From assembly GCA_021014325.1 (NCBI GenBank), contig CM037474.1, positions 769,001-833,000 of the forward strand: a stretch of 64,000 nt of DNA. Reading direction: 5' to 3'. Positions 10,101 to 24,039 of the stretch are shown one piece after another. The notes beneath the pieces are model-generated. The model ran no database searches, was not told where the DNA came from, and was given only the letters and a program-made list of their open reading frames with translations. Position numbers and translations under genes: made by a program. Positions within the stretch are counted from its first letter, which is position 1. Each line of letters starts with the position of its first letter. This stretch comes from Plazaster borealis. Its lineage: Eukaryota; Echinodermata; Asteroidea; Forcipulatida; Labidiasteridae.

Positions 10101-12911
10101 TGGGGAAGCAGCATCTACTGCGACCTTCAAGCGCCAACTCAAAACTCAACTATTTCCCAGCTTATGATCTGTTTGTTTTACTGTCTTTTTTCTGTTTGTA
10201 TAATTCTGTTATTGATTGTGATGTGAGGCGCTGTGTTCTTTGTAGAGCACCGTAAAAGGGCTATTATAATTGTTTGTGTTACCTTCAAAGTTTGAAGTTA
10301 ACGAACAGTTTTCAAACATTTTACCCAATGACTTTTCTGTCAGGAACATCGGGAATCTTACGATAAGAATGACATCCGGGACATCATCGACATGCATTTT
10401 GCCGAGGTCGAGCTGCGGGAAAGCAGTGGCAAAGATGACGATCTGTTCGGGAAAGATAACTTCAACGACAAAACCTTGGGCCGTGGTATATTCGATTTCT
10501 TCGCTGCCGGTTCGGACACCTTATCCAACTCACTGCTATGGTTGTTGATGTACATGGCCCTCCACCAAGACATACAAAAGAAGGTCTGCAGATATTTTCA
10601 TTTGGGTTCCAACCTGGGCTAAAGACATATTTATATTTATTTATTTATTTATATTAGATAATTAATTTTAATATGATATTTTGTATTTATTGTAGTCTAT
10701 CATTTTGTACAGGCCTACTCTTTTTTATTGTGGTGTTTAACGTATCCCTAACTGTAATTTTGAACTGGTTTTGTGTGAAGTATAGTCCAATATTTTGTCG
10801 TCTAGGATGAATACAAATTGTTTGAATTGAATTTGAATTGGTCACCTATCAGGTTCAGTCCGAGATTGATGACGTCATTGGAGGGAGCCGCCACCCGTCA
10901 ATGTCTGACAGTCCCAACTTGCCGTTCACAAATGCCGCCATCTTGGAAATTCAACGCGTCCGCCCTGTTGGTCCTTTAGGATTGCCTCGTTATACAAGAG
11001 ATCAAACTACGCTGGATGGACACACGATTCCAAAACACACATGTAAGTGAATCTAGGAAGATTATCACAGTTAGCGAATCATTTAAAATACAACGGAGTC
11101 TGGGAAGGGACTGTCAGGTTGCCTTAGTGGTTTCTTCCCTGCCTTTCACCGCTGTGGACCCCGGTTCAATTCCCGGACTGGAGCCTTGCATGTGGATTGG
11201 GTTGTCATTCCCTACCTGACTGGCTGTGTTTTCCCTCTTTGGGGTTTCTTTTTCCTCCCATCGTCTAAAACTGAAATTTCTTCATTGTCTTCAAAAGTTT
11301 GTGTGATGTTTTCATTAGGATGCTTTGCCGACTATCATTCACATTCATATTCAGGTGAAAATCCGATCAGAAATTTCAGACAAAATTTGTGTGAACACAT
11401 CGGGGCGTCTTTCAAGATATTATTTGGGTGAACTAGACCGTCCGAATGAATTTGTTAATCGCTTAAAAAAATTACAAAACTTTGGTATTTTCCCCACTGT
11501 TCCTTCCTGGGCTCCGTGGATTACAGTTGGCCTACAAAATGAAAAACAAGCCCGTCTGCAGTAAACCAAAAATAGCAAAACAATTGACACAGGTTTTCAA
11601 TCTATACAATCTCAAATGCACAGTGGAATTTATTCTACCGTCCCTATATTACATCCGCAATAGATTTTGTACGCAATTTCCCTACGGAGCGTTTCTCTGT
11701 AGAATGCTTGTGGACACAGTTTTGTTCGTCTTCGATGACCAACATAAGGGCACCATGATGCTAACCACGTGCATTATTATACCATTTTTAATTTGTAGGC
11801 GTGTTGATCAACGTTTGGGCAGTGCATCATGACCCTGCTACATGGACAGAGCCAGAGAAATACAACCCAACCAGATTCCTCTCTGCTGATGGCAAGAGTG
11901 TCATCCATCATGAATCACTCATCCCATTTGGCACAGGTAAGAATATTATGCTGTTTTGTTTGTTAAAGTAAACACAAGTCTGTGATTACATGATTTGGTA
12001 TCTAGTTCACACACAAAATAAGTTTATTTCAATCGAAATCAGAACAATTCTTTGAACTTCCGGTTTATAGAGAGAGGCAAGGTCAAATCAGGTCACCAAT
12101 GTCCATTAAAATTGTTGCATCATCAATAAGTATACAATATAAACTTATTCAGTCCTCGAAACGGTATATGCCTATTGAAATAAACTGTTGTTCCGTGCTT
12201 TGTCTTACCACTTTGGTTTATCTGACTTGCCTTGATGTGGTTAAATTAGTAAGACTAAGAGGCACACACAATTTTAATCGGTGACCAATTGCGTTGCATT
12301 CAGCTCCCATTGGGCAGAACCAATTCAAGATTATTTACGTAAGCGACACATTCTATGCGTAAATTGTTACCTTTGTTCAATGGAAATAATAATTAACTTT
12401 TTCAGAGAACATCCACATTATATTTGGAGTCGCGTTAGGTAACCATTTTACTAGAATGGAAAACATTTGGCAGTGGTTTATGGTATCTTCATCAGTTATT
12501 CTTCCTGCCTTGATTTTGTCGCATTAACTTTAATTTAAAAGGCCTTAAAAGCCGCACCAACATGAATATACAGTGCGTATCAACCAAGGCTTTCCATGCA
12601 CCACTGCCAACGCGGATAACATTTTGTACTTGATTGCATTTGGCGGGAAAAGAAAGATTGGTTGGGTTTTTGGTACGCATGGAATAATCTAGAGATGGTC
12701 TGAAAAAGTTTGTCTTCAACTTCCTGCAGGTCGCCGCTCTTGCTTGGGGGAGAATCTCGCTAAAGTCGAAATGTTCATCTTCTTCGTTAACATCCTCCAA
12801 CAATTCACAATCTCGTTCCCAGAGGGTAAACCAATTCCATCACAAGATGGGCATTCTGGACTTGTGCTTTCTCCTGGTCCTTTTGAAATTTGTTTCACCG
12901 GGCGTTTGTAA
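7157..12911 (+). CDS. Cytochrome P450, CYP2 type (six exons, complete)
   Basis: Haem-thiolate monooxygenase, expected to be anchored in the ER membrane and to hydroxylate small lipophilic substrates using electrons from P450 reductase. Exons: 7157-7505, 9543-9946, 10344-10583, 10853-11042, 11799-11936, 12730-12911. Splice phases agree and give 500 residues, the usual CYP2 length. Visible signatures: N-terminal hydrophobic anchor (residues ~14-29), hinge PPGPPG, the WKERRRF motif of CYP2-like exon 2, I-helix AAGSDT (305-310), ExxR (E363, R366), NPTRF, and haem loop FGTGRRSCLG (438-447) with Cys445 as the iron ligand. Donors are standard GT; the exon 3 donor (GTCTGC) is weak. Intron 2 holds a LINE relic and intron 4 a SINE-like sequence. 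Every key residue is present, so I expect a working gene. Substrate and subfamily (CYP2J/2U-like or an invertebrate-specific branch) cannot be told from sequence alone. Confidence 0.93.
7745..8098 (-). mobile_element. TTAA-flanked MITE, family A (copy b) in P450 intron 1
   Basis: TTAA at both ends, with ends resembling GCATCGTACACGTTTGG and CCAAACGTGTACGATGCCT. It lies in the opposite orientation to copy a. One arm of the central palindrome is lost: only AAGAAGTTTTTATT remains. The short open frames inside are shadows of the element. Confidence 0.85.
8158..8500 (+). repeat. Pair of ~72-bp direct repeats in P450 intron 1
   Basis: Positions 8158-8230 and 8429-8500 share GGTAAGGTACCGG, TATCTGAGTACAAT and GCAGGCCACCCAACATGTGC with few differences. 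Between them is unique sequence including a duplicated CTTTAGGGCG. Nothing coding is seen. The remainder of intron 1 (8500-9540) shows only homopolymer C tracts and no recognised feature. Confidence 0.7.
9985..10270 (+). mobile_element. LINE C-terminal relic in P450 intron 2
   Basis: One frame reads WNKLPRAI and, after a break, ATFKRQLKTQLF, the familiar end of many RTE/CR1/L2-like reverse-transcriptase ORFs, followed by a short 3' tail. Only the last ~50 codons survive and the frame is interrupted. It is a dead 5'-truncated insertion between P450 exons 2 and 3. Confidence 0.7.
10630..10850 (+). mobile_element. Probable LINE 3'-end fragment in P450 intron 3
   Basis: AT-rich sequence ending in a short TTGAATTGAATTTGAATTG run directly before the exon 4 acceptor. 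Repeated TTGAA endings are typical of CR1/L2-type 3' termini. No coding part is present. Confidence 0.35.
11105..11290 (+). repeat. tRNA-derived SINE-like sequence in P450 intron 4
   Basis: Contains an A-box-like TTGCCTTAGTGGTT and a B-box-like GGTTCAATTCCCGGA at tRNA-like spacing, followed by a T- and C-rich body. The order matches a tRNA-headed SINE. No second copy is visible in the window. Confidence 0.45.
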
Positions 12912-14560
12912 TGTGGACAACGGCGTCGCCAGACTCTATAAACACTTTTAGGGAGAAGGGTGGATGGGGTGAGGGCAAGTTAGTGAGGGTCAAATGTAGT
13001 TTCAAATACATCTATACAACGTTAGTTTGGGGTGTGGAAAACGTTGTGTAACAAAGTTTGTTGTGAAATAAAACACTATAATAATAGTTTAAGTAGTGTT
13101 CGATTTATATTAGTTGTACCAGCAAGTTGACTAGTTATATATATAGGTACTTACTAATAACGCTTTGTTTATATTTTTACTTTCAGCTGAAGTTTATCAT
13201 TTAATAATTTCATACAACCTATTTCTTATTTAAACTATATAACCACGCATGCCTACTTGTTTTAGTAAAACTATCAGTAACATACATAGTTTAATGACGA
13301 AGTGCAGGGTTTGTTATTTTTCAGTTCCAGCCACCAGTAGCCTATGGATCCTCTACAGAAATATGTCCGTCTGTTTTTATTGTCAAAGTCGTAAAAATTA
13401 CATTCAAAGGCTCCCCCAATCTCCGTTGCTTATTATGATTGCCGCAACTGGAATACGTCTACGAACGTGCACAATCACATACGCCTATCAAACATAAACC
13501 TATCCTGTTTGTCTCACACTAAAACGGGACTACTTAGGCCTGTGGCCTAATTTAAAAAGATCAACTTGACGTATTCAACCAAAATAATTTGACTGGTTAA
13601 CTTGTGTTTAGTTATTATTTTATGATAAGGGTGAAGTTTTCCTCTCTCCACTTTTGATCGGAAAACTACTCCCCCCCTTTCGATTTTTGAGCTAGTGTTT
13701 TTCCCGCCATTGGCTGGTTCCCAGCAAAGACCCATTAAAACGCAACGTGAAATCCACACTGAAGTATCAGCGCCTCAGTCAACCAGTGAAAACCATTACG
13801 TCATACCACGGACTGTGTAAAGGTTGTTTATAATAATATTCCTTGCTATGCATTTTCCATTGTCATGTTTGGATCATGGAGGTAGTTTTGGATCGAGTCC
13901 GTAGTGTGATGTCACAGTGCTGTTTTGATTCCGAGGCGCTTTAGGGCTTTTCGTTAAACTCTGAGTTTTTGCCCAGCGTGACATAGGCCTATATTATTAT
14001 GTAATCATTACACACTTGTTTACCTTGCTAACAATGAAATTTAAAATGGAAAGGTTAGAAATTGTTATGTTTAAGAAATCATAAGCTAATACCATGATAT
14101 AATAATAAATCATCCAATTTTTGTGATTTGGGAGACATGTTGTTTGAAGATGTTCTTATCCGTGGCAAAAGACGGGACGTAGAGGTTGAGGTAAAAGGGC
14201 TCGATTTCCGAAGCACATTAAGATTCATCTGAAGTCAATATCACCATAGTGATTTGTATTATGACATCACACTTTGCTTACAAATTAAAATTGATTAACA
14301 GTTAAGATCAATCTTAGCTCGTTGTGATTATCCCAGGTTCAAGTCCCAGCCTAAACTTTGTATCGACTTAGCAACAGTGACTGCGACGGATGGATTTATT
14401 TCAGAGAAAGAAGAAGTAAACAATAAAAGTAAAATAAGAAACACCTTATTTCGGTTTTTTTGAAAAACAAAAAAATTCCTAATGAAACAAATCCTATGCT
14501 AGACCGGTACTTAACAAAAATATATATTCATAATAATGGTTTCAGATTAAAATTTTCACA
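12912..14560. other. Intergenic stretch, no gene recognised
   Basis: AT-rich sequence downstream of the P450 stop. An AATAAA at 13067-13072, about 155 bases after the stop codon, is a reasonable polyadenylation signal for that gene. I see no exon-like conservation or repeat that I can name. Confidence 0.5.
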
Positions 14561-14570
14561 AATTTAAAGA

Positions 14571-14880
14571 GACCAATTAAGAACTCACCCCGCGGCAGTG
14601 AAGTTAGTAACGAGAAGTCACCCCGATCCACTAAAGCGAAAGTAGTAGTCCCGCCCGATTTCCTACCTCCCGCCCATACAGGTAGTAGTTAAGAAGCAGG
14701 ACAGTTCTTTTCAGAACTTGGAGTCTCCCGAATTCCGAAAATTCTACTCTGCGGCAGTAGAATAGTCTCCCGAATATCGAAATCTACTCCGCGGCAGTAG
14801 ATACATAGCAAAACAAGTTCTCAAAGAACACAAATCTACACAGCAAAGTAGATTATACACATGGTGTTACCATGGTGTTG
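14571..14880 (-). mobile_element. Penelope-like terminal-repeat fragment (inverted partner of 34.3-34.6 kb)
   Basis: From GAGACCAATTAAGAACTCACC to CACAGCAAAGTAGATTATAC this is the reverse complement of 34.31-34.57 kb, with the paired motif CTACTCCGCGGCAGTAGA and the hairpin AGTTCTTTTCAGAACT. In the other copy a hammerhead-like motif abuts GGTCTC. Here the sequence beyond GAGACC is unrelated, so that motif is missing. The copy is a decayed fragment. Confidence 0.6.
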
Positions 14881-17214
14881 GGGTATTTTCGGCACAATCT
14901 TCAAATAGAACCTGTGTGGCAGGAGATTCTATTTCCAGAGATTCTGGAGAGTCCTTTCAAAATTGCTACGTATAAAGGGATCAACCGTAAATGTTACATC
15001 ACAATTACCGGTCTTTATAATCAAGTACCGTTTACGTTGTGTACTTTTATTAAAACTAACCGTACATTTTACTGTTATGTTTGGCACACATTCGCCCATA
15101 TCAAGGGGGGGGGGAGGAGACCGTGTGCGATTCAATTGTTTATATAAACATTGGTATTTCTACCATGGATGTTTCTACCGAGAGTCAATGGATAAAGGGC
15201 AAAGGTAAAAACTAATAAGGACAACTCCAGTGGGCGGGGCTTACTCTAAACATCCTGTTGGTAATTGCGTCACACGCGCGTAGGCCTATCTGCTGCACGC
15301 CCAAAATTCTCTCTACCTCCGGCTCTAGAGCTGACATACTTTTGGGTGCAAATTTACCCAAAATGACCCGTTGCATCATCCCAAGGCATTTCTTATGACA
15401 GAAGCTTATATAATTCTAAGAAGACCTTGAGTTTGTGCACAGTTCGTTGTGTGTACTATTAGACCATTAATAGACTAGGCCAAATTTAAAAAAAAAATCT
15501 TCAAGCGTCATTTTTGAGCAAAAGTTCGTAACATACCTAATTTGCCTAATTTTGTTGGGTGTTAAATCCGTAAATGGTGGATACTAAGCCTGATTTTTAG
15601 TCCTTGTACCTGAAAAATCACATTCAAAACGTCACAGAAAACCAAGCAGACGACAGCTTCACACATGCAAAAATAGTCAGGTGTTGCTATACTTTCATAC
15701 ACATTTTGTATGGATACCATACTAGTCAGGCACCCTGTTACTATCGCTATGTATTGATGGGTACAAGTCTTCAGTCTGCTGTCTGCAATTAAATCGCACT
15801 GACTGAGGAACCAATAAGAGTTTAAAGGTATTTTTTGAGTAAGTATGTGTTTTTTAAAGAAAGAGATACTCATTAATTTTGAGCATAATCTTGGCTGATT
15901 TTCTGTCGAAGCACAAGCACTGTGATTAGTGTGAACATGATGTTTATTATATTTTTAGTTTAATACATGGAGTTACTCGTCGTACACTACCATGACTACC
16001 GTACCACAAAGCCTCATACATTACTAGTTCTAGGTAGGGTAGGAGTACACTACCGTACCCCTTTTGGGTTTATAGTGATCAGTAAATAGTGATATATAAT
16101 GTGTCTTCTAGTCTCATGCTAGCCCCTCTTGTATGAACAGACAGTTAATACTGTAGTATTCTGGCTTGGTAGCCAGAACAACTCACAATTTTTTTATGTT
16201 ACAAAATACAAGTGTAGCCTATGTATAATAGACGATGTGACCTTTGTTTACAACAAGTGTGACCTTGTACACTCTTGGTCCTTTTTACCGGGCAAGATAC
16301 TGCACCGGTCATATGGGAAAGTTTACATTTGGTGCACATAAATCCAAGGGTTTTAAAAGTAACAGCTGAACAAGTTTTGAGATGTGCCCCCTTTCATCAT
16401 ATCAAAAGTTGATAACAATTAGACAGTGCAATCTCCACAAAATTAAGTTTTTATGGTTTCTTCCCATTGAGCTGTGTACAAATCTTGCCTGCAGGAAGTC
16501 CAGGCTTGGTGGCTCTTTTGTAAACATGTGGTGTCACAGGTCACATCATCTATAGGTTTTCAGTTTATCAACAGTTGTAAAACAATTTACCATGTTGACT
16601 TCCCAATAGAATCCGTTAGCTTGAAGAACACTTTCATTTGCATATTTTGCCCCTAAAACGAAATACTACCAACCACTCATAAGAAACTGTTTCAAAGTCA
16701 AGAACAAAATTTGTTATAAAAATGCAAACAATCAAAATGGTGTTGAAAACAAATGTTGAGGTGCATGTTTGAGACTGATGTCTGTTCTCCTTTCAAGTCT
16801 TGCATGGCATAAAAACTGCACAGTCTGTTTACTGTTTAAAATAAGATTCAAATAACTTTCATAAGATTCATTTAACTGTTGATAAAGTTTGGACTACATA
16901 TGTACCTTTCTTTTGGTAGGGATTTATCTGGATTTATTTGGATTATACTTAGACTACACTGGATTAAACTACTATATTCTACGGCAAGGAAAATAAATGA
17001 CTACAAACTTAATTGAAAAAGTCTGCCTGAAAATGTATTCACGTTATCCAGTGGAGTAATCCTTCAACCCAGATTACAAGCCACCATAGTCACACCCAGG
17101 GCTTCGCCCCTTGCGTGACTTCCTACAATAACAATCATTCGGTTTATTTGTTAATATTCTCTTTCTCTTAGACGTAAGTATTATAAGCATTGTGACTTTT
17201 TGTTTGGTTTTCAG
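14881..17214. other. Intergenic stretch between P450 and ABCC pseudogene
   Basis: No gene recognised. A purine/G run lies near 15107. Exons encoding TMD0 and the first helices of a full-length SUR-type transporter would be expected upstream of 17215, but I could not find them here. Confidence 0.45.
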
Positions 17215-18423
17215 GTTAGCTAGGGGCATCATGTCACATTGGAAGAGTTCTTTAAGAATGGTTTCGTCATTGTTTTCATCATGTTCCTCACTTCATCTTC
17301 AGCTCACTTTGCATGCAGAACTATATTTACATCGTCATATTTGAAGGGACTAATGTACGAATGGCCTTACAGGTAAGTTTGGTGGACAATTATGCTTATG
17401 CATTATCAAATGACAATATGTCCAGAAATATAAAGGAAACAAACTGATATCAGCCTGATGCATTCAGTCCATGAGATGACCAATTGTGACTTTGGAGTTC
17501 TTCTTGTTCCGGTTTCTTGTCCTCCCCCTGACAAAAAACAACAACAATAATCAATTTAAAAAAAACAAAAAAAAAACCCACCTCAACACACAAACAAACA
17601 AATACCACAACACACAAACACACAAACAAACACCAAATATACCCCAACACCTAACAAACAACTGAAATCGAAGAAAACAATAAGCATTTCGCTGGTCATA
17701 ATTAAGACTGACAGTTTGGTTCATTAACTAATTATATGAACTTCTTACAAATGGTTCATCTTGGTGAATAAAAAATTTAAAAAATAAAAATAATAATAAA
17801 TAACTAACTAAAAATAATACATATTTGCCATCACCTGCCGCGCCCAACCCAAATGCAGATACCAAGTTGCGTCATTAGTTATTGAGGATGTGACATGCAC
17901 TGGATGAGAACCCATGATGCGTCAAAAGACTGTACATGTCCAGCTTGTATTTTGACTTCCGGGAATCTTTTTCTGACATTGTTTTTGTATGAAGAAAACA
18001 AGCAAACATTTAATTATATTAAACTTATCCGAAAGCTTGAGTATATGCTTTTACACTACAGTCTACAAGCCTACAGTTATAATAGCCTCAATAACAATGT
18101 TTGTTAACAATTATTTGTTCATATTCACTGAGAATTTGTCATTATGTTAATTATAATTATGGCAACTTATAGCAGTCTTATTTGCGCCTTGACACACAGG
18201 CCATGGTGTATGAGAAATCACTGTGTCTCTCTACTGTGGCTACCATGGGCGGCACGATGGACATGGGGCAGATCACCAATCACATGGCAGTCGATTCTGA
18301 AGCCATGAACTTCTTGTTTCTAATGGCAAACAATTTGAGGGTTGTTCCAATACATGTAGGTATACATTAATGTTATACCACCAAGATAATAACTGATATT
18401 CGATTTCATGTTCTTCATTGTGG

Positions 18424-18740
18424 CTTGTCGTGGCCGAGTGGAAAAGAACACCAAACTCAAGCTCTGGTGTTTCTGATCAGCAGAGTGTGGGTTCGAATCC
18501 CAGTCGTGACACTTGTATCCTTAAGCAAGACACTTAACCACATGCTTGGTCCTGTGTGTTGTGTAATGCACGTAAAAGAACCCAGTGCACTTATCGTAAA
18601 GAGAAGGGGTTTGCCCCGGTGTTCCTGGTTTGATCGGCAGCGTATATTGCGCCACAGCACCTTGTAAACCATTGCATGGTGCTATAAATGAATAGGCCTC
18701 CTACTTCAAACGTAGCTCCACATATACCTTGCAGGAAAAA
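18424..18740 (+). repeat. tRNA-derived SINE, head type 1, in ABCC intron
   Basis: The head has A-box-like GTGGCCGAGTGG and B-box GGTTCGAATCC, followed by a conserved body: GATCAGCAGAGTGTG (inside the head), CTTAAGCAAGACACTT, TGTAATGCACGTAAAAGAAC, then GTTCCTGGTTTGATCGGCAG and GTAGCTCCACATATACC. Related copies lie at 25737-26003 (minus), 45206-45500 and 48221-48800. It carries the uninterrupted TCCTTAAGC site that is split by a MITE in the 48-kb copy. Confidence 0.8.
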
Positions 18741-18779
18741 ATTTGTAGTCAGACAATGTTGCACTTAGAAACATCCATA

Positions 18780-19124
18780 TTAAAGGCCCTGTACACTATT
18801 GGTAAGATCGAAAAACACAATGTTCACAGATTCACACATAACTTACATGATTTAAAGTAAGTAATGGTAGAAAGGGTTCCTTAAAATATTTCTGCCTAAA
18901 ATGCTATCGTTTCTGAGAAATTAGTAAAACAATAGTTTTTATCACGCGCGATAATTTAAAAAAACAGAAGACACATAAGGTCTCTTTTCACTATTTTCTC
19001 GTGACCTCGATGACCAATTAAGCTCAAACTTTCACAGGTTTGTTTGTTCGTTCATGCATATGTTGAATCACAAAAAATGTGGACACTGATTTTGAGCTGT
19101 TACCAAAAGTGTACAATATCTTAA
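18780..19124 (-). mobile_element. TTAA-flanked MITE, family B
   Basis: TTAA on both sides, with ends AGGCCCTGTACACTATTGGTAA and GTTACCAAAAGTGTACAATATC. Internally it shares with family A the stretch reading TGACCAATTAAGCTCAAACT, then TTTCACAGG. Near the middle is a different palindrome, TTATCACGCGCGATAA (one mismatched pair, 18939-18954). No coding content. Confidence 0.8.
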
Positions 19125-19769
19125 GCGCCTAATAAATGTGTATTATTATTGTACATTGTATTTTCCTCACTAGAAATATGTCAAAGTCCAACACGAGAAC
19201 ACTTGCGGCAAAGACTTTTGAAATTATAACCCAATTATGCATATACCAAATACTCCAGGGCAAGTAGGACTCAATGCATACTTCACCACTGATTTTGCAA
19301 TGGTGACGCTGTACGTTGACATAAAACCTATTTAATGAAAGAAAATGACATCCAGTAGGTCAAAACAATCCACAACTTTCTAGCCATCATGCGATCAGAT
19401 GAAAAACTATCACACAAGCAATATATAGGAATTGCGACTCTTTTACTATTGTATCTGTTTTACTGTTGCTATGGCACTTAATATTTACAGGTAAATCAAA
19501 TTAAAGCAAACAGTTCAACAGTGGGAAAAGAAGAATCCCAATTGGATAATTTTAAAACCAGGGCCGCAATCCAAAGAGATTCTTAAGTAGATATTTTTGA
19601 TCATAAACAATCTTCTTCTACATTCTCATCGACAGATTCTAGCAACACTAATACTGCTGTACATACAGATGGGGTTTTCAGCATTTATTTGCTAAGCATA
19701 TTGTTCATACTCCTCCCAATCCAGTTGACGATTGCTTCGTACATGGGCAACCAGCAGAAGAAAATATTG

Positions 19770-20676
19770 GTAAGTTCAAATGTTGCTGTGATAATTTAAA
19801 AACAAACTATTATGTGACTTGAGACCTTTGAAACTTATAAAATATTTACTCACCGTCATCATCCGATTGCGGTTGCTATCTGTTCTGCTGAAGAATCCTA
19901 ATACACTTATTCATCATCACTGCAAAAACTACTGCTCAGAATTGCCCCCGGATTCTGGAAATGAAGATCAAGTTCAGAAGGAATTGGTTTGATGAAAGTG
20001 ATGTCAGTGACAGCAGTAAGGCATGTTTGTTTTGCTATGCTTTGTTGTTGTTGTTGTGTGTGTGTGTAAGTTTTTGATTCATTTTTTGTTTGTAGAGCTT
20101 GTAACAATCATATCATGTGTTGACTGTCTTCGTCAATCCAACCTGGGTTCTATCGCCCCACGCACAAGCTACTGTATCGGGCCTATTTGTGCAAATTGCG
20201 GCCGAGATGAAGGAGAAAAAATACATAAATAAATAAATTACTTGGGATCAAATTCACAAAAACATAAAGATAAAACCATAGAGAACACCCAAGATTGCAT
20301 AGTACAGTTTTTAAAATCAAAGATAAATGTATAGGCTTCGCGGTTTGCACTCGCAAGCTTTTTTTGCTCTGCGCTCACAGTTCAGGTTTCTTTTTCAACA
20401 GCCTATCACATCCCTGTGAGTCTTTGGGGGGCCCGATTCATTTCCGGTAAAAAAAAAGAAGAATTTTAGCTCAAATCGTACAGTAGTTTGGGCCCGTTTC
20501 CGGTAACATTGACCCAGAAATGGGTCAGGACCGAAATCCAGGTCAATTCGGACCGGGGAGTTTTTAGAGAAAAGATTGATGTATTCTCTTGATCATCTTT
20601 GAACATTTTAAAAATAATCTAGAATTACTGAAAAGCTAAGAAAGTAAGACACTAAAAAGTGTCTTCTTCATTTCAG
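19770..20676. other. ABCC intron, no further feature
   Basis: A TTGTTG/GTGTGTGTGT simple repeat near 20040-20070 and otherwise unique AT-rich sequence. Nothing recognisable. Confidence 0.5.
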
Positions 20677-22532
20677 CGGTGCAGTGACGAACGTTTGAAG
20701 AAAACAAATGAATTACTTCAAGGTATCAAGCTGCTGAAGTTATACGCGTGGGAGGGACTGTACTGCAAAGCCATCAAGGTCATTAGAGCTAAAGAACTCA
20801 ACTTCCTACTCAAGATAAACCTTGGCTACATTTCTACATGTATGCTAGTAGCTGGTTTACCCACCAAACTTTACATAAAGGCCAAAGACATTTTCCATTC
20901 AAGAAAACATCTTAAGACATTTCTTACTGGCAAAGATGGCTGTGTCCTGTCATTTTCTCATTTGTACGTTTGTTTTTAATAACCAACGTAATGGTAAAAA
21001 TTGGGTCAATCATAACACACTGCTTGACAGCAGTATTTAAAAAAATATAATAAAAATAAAATTAACCCAATCGCTTTTAATATTGAAGATTTTCGACGGC
21101 AGTTTCCGTTGGTACACACCTGAGGAAAAACTTGCAACACTGTCGGATATCAACCTGGACATACCAAAGGGTGAGCAGTGTAGATGCAGTACATGAAAGA
21201 GTACTTTTTCCATTGCTTTAATTGTATGCTCTTTAGCCAATTCACTTGTGCAATTTTGTATTTAAATTTTGTTGTTTGTGTGTAAATTCTTACTATTGAT
21301 TTATTCTTGCTATTGTATAATTACCAGCTTTTAGTATCGCTTTATGTACAGAATTCTTTATCTTTATTTATATCATTGTGTACCCCAGATGTGGGGCAAC
21401 AGATCTACGGATCATAGTATGTATTTGCTTTTGTTGTCCCTCGCCCATCTTGGGGTATATTGTCTTGTATTTGTTATGTACTGTTTTTATGGCAAATAAA
21501 ATAATAACAATAATAATAATCATCATTAAGACTGTTGAATAAATTATCAAAAAACTTAGTAATAATATTCAGAACGTGAATCATCAAAAACACTTGGCCT
21601 CTTTTAAAGTTAATATTGACGTAACAAATATACTGCAAACCTGTTATAGCAGAGCAACACACCTTTAAGGCTCATTTAAGACATAGACTGAAAGTTGAAT
21701 CATTAAAAAAAATTCCATCGGCTTTTAGCAAATGAAATCAATGTTTCTGATATCCTGTTATATCCACAGAAACCGACAGTTGTTATTGGTCAGGTTGGTT
21801 CCGGTAAATCATCTTTAATTTCAGCAATCCTGGGTGAAATGACAACCGAGTCCGGAATGGTGCAAGTCAGGTATGTGTGTATCAGATCCAACTAACATTG
21901 AAGAGAAAACCAGCCTGGTGGTATCAATACAATGCTGTCATTGTGTTTTCATTTGATATTGATACAGGGACAGGAACCAGATAGCGTTTGCTGCTCAGAA
22001 ACCGTGGCTGCTTAATACAAGTCTACAAGATAATATACTCTTCTCTCAACCATTGGATTCAAAAAGGTGAAGACTTTCTTTTCCATGAAAGAAATGCATT
22101 TTATTCATAACCTAGCTCTCTGTAAATTGTACATCTCCTATTTTTGTCAGATTAGGAACGAACTTGTTAACTTCCAATTGAAGAAGATGATGAGAACATT
22201 TCACAATGATGAAGCCGAGGTCTTCATCGGATGTAAGAGGGGCTTAAGGTCAAATTCTGTTTTGTGATGCACTCATTATCCAATAGATATCTGCCCACTA
22301 TAACCCCCAATATAAACTTGCACAAATCTCCTGCAAAACATAAATTATTATTGTTTCTTGCTGTTTTCACTCGAATGTGACAGTCGAATTGGACGAAATT
22401 TCATAGGTTGGTTTAATATGGCATACTCATTGAAAACTAGAAGGTTTGAAATTATTGTTCCTAAAACCAATGATGTATCAAACCTTACTAAAGACAAAGG
22501 CTGGTGAGTATATTTCAACACAAATTGTATAA

Positions 22533-22799
<267 letters not shown>

Positions 22800-24039
22800 T
22801 GATGCAATGGCCCATGTGCATTGACGTCATCAGGTAAAACAATGATTAACCAATGGAAACGCCCATCTATGTACGCATGGTGCACAGGATGGGCCAATCA
22901 GCAACCTTCTTTTGACCTCTTTGGATTAATTTTGTTTCAGGATGATCCACTCTCAGCCCTTAATGTCCATGTTTGTCGCCATCTGTTTGAAAAGGAAATC
23001 ATGAAGTTACTTATTAGACAAGGACAGACGGTTATTTTGGTCACCCATCAACTTCCAGTATCTAAACAGAGCAGACTTGGTAAGTTTCTTAAATATGGCT
23101 TGGGTCCAAACTGTTGATGTAGTTGATGAGGTATAGGCTGTATCTCTTCCTCAATAGACAATATGTCACCGTTTTCACAAAGAGCCACGTATCTTAAAAT
23201 GACAAATTATTGAATAATACAGAAAGGAACGTAGGCCTATAGCTCAATGGTTACATTTTGCATTTTCACTAAGAGCCACACGTCCCCAAAGATGCATGCA
23301 TTTCATTGCAACAGAAGAGCGTAGATGTAGGTCAAGGCGTTTTTACGATATCATGAAGAACCACATAATTTCATTGTGCGCGTGATCACGTGACATACAC
23401 TTCCCTTTTAAAAACAAATTATTGAGATGGGCGTATAAGTAGGTCACTTCACTTTTGTGGTTTCACGAAGAGACCATATCTTTGACTAATAATAATGGCA
23501 ACTGGCAACAAAATTAAAAGAAACTAGAAAGGGAGAATTTAAACTTTTACAAAAGCTTTAGTATTGCAGATTTGCAGTTTTAGGAGCACAGTGTAAAATG
23601 TAGATCTCAATCACGCCTTTTGAGATTACGTGGCTCTTTGTGAAAACAGTGAGGTAGATCAGACTCTAGAAGGGAGTGGTCAGTTTGACTTGCAATGAAA
23701 ACCAGCCTTTCTGCTTCTTCTCACCTTCAAAATTAATTACATTACCGGTATGTTTCATGGCGACATCTCTTGTACAGATCATTGAAATGAAAGATGGTAG
23801 GATAGCCGCCCAAGGTACATTAGATGACATCATCGCTGCTAATCCTGATATGTATAGCGAGTACAAGAAGGCTGTGGAACTAGCCAGCGAGTCGGAAGCC
23901 GAGATGGAACAGTCTGGTCACGAATCGGAGTCAATGAAGGAGGAGAGAGTGCGTCTGCAAGAACAAGTCAAGACTTTAACCAAGAAAAGGAACAATTAAT
24001 AAAGGTAATTACTAAAAACTAAAAAAAAAAATTGTTTCA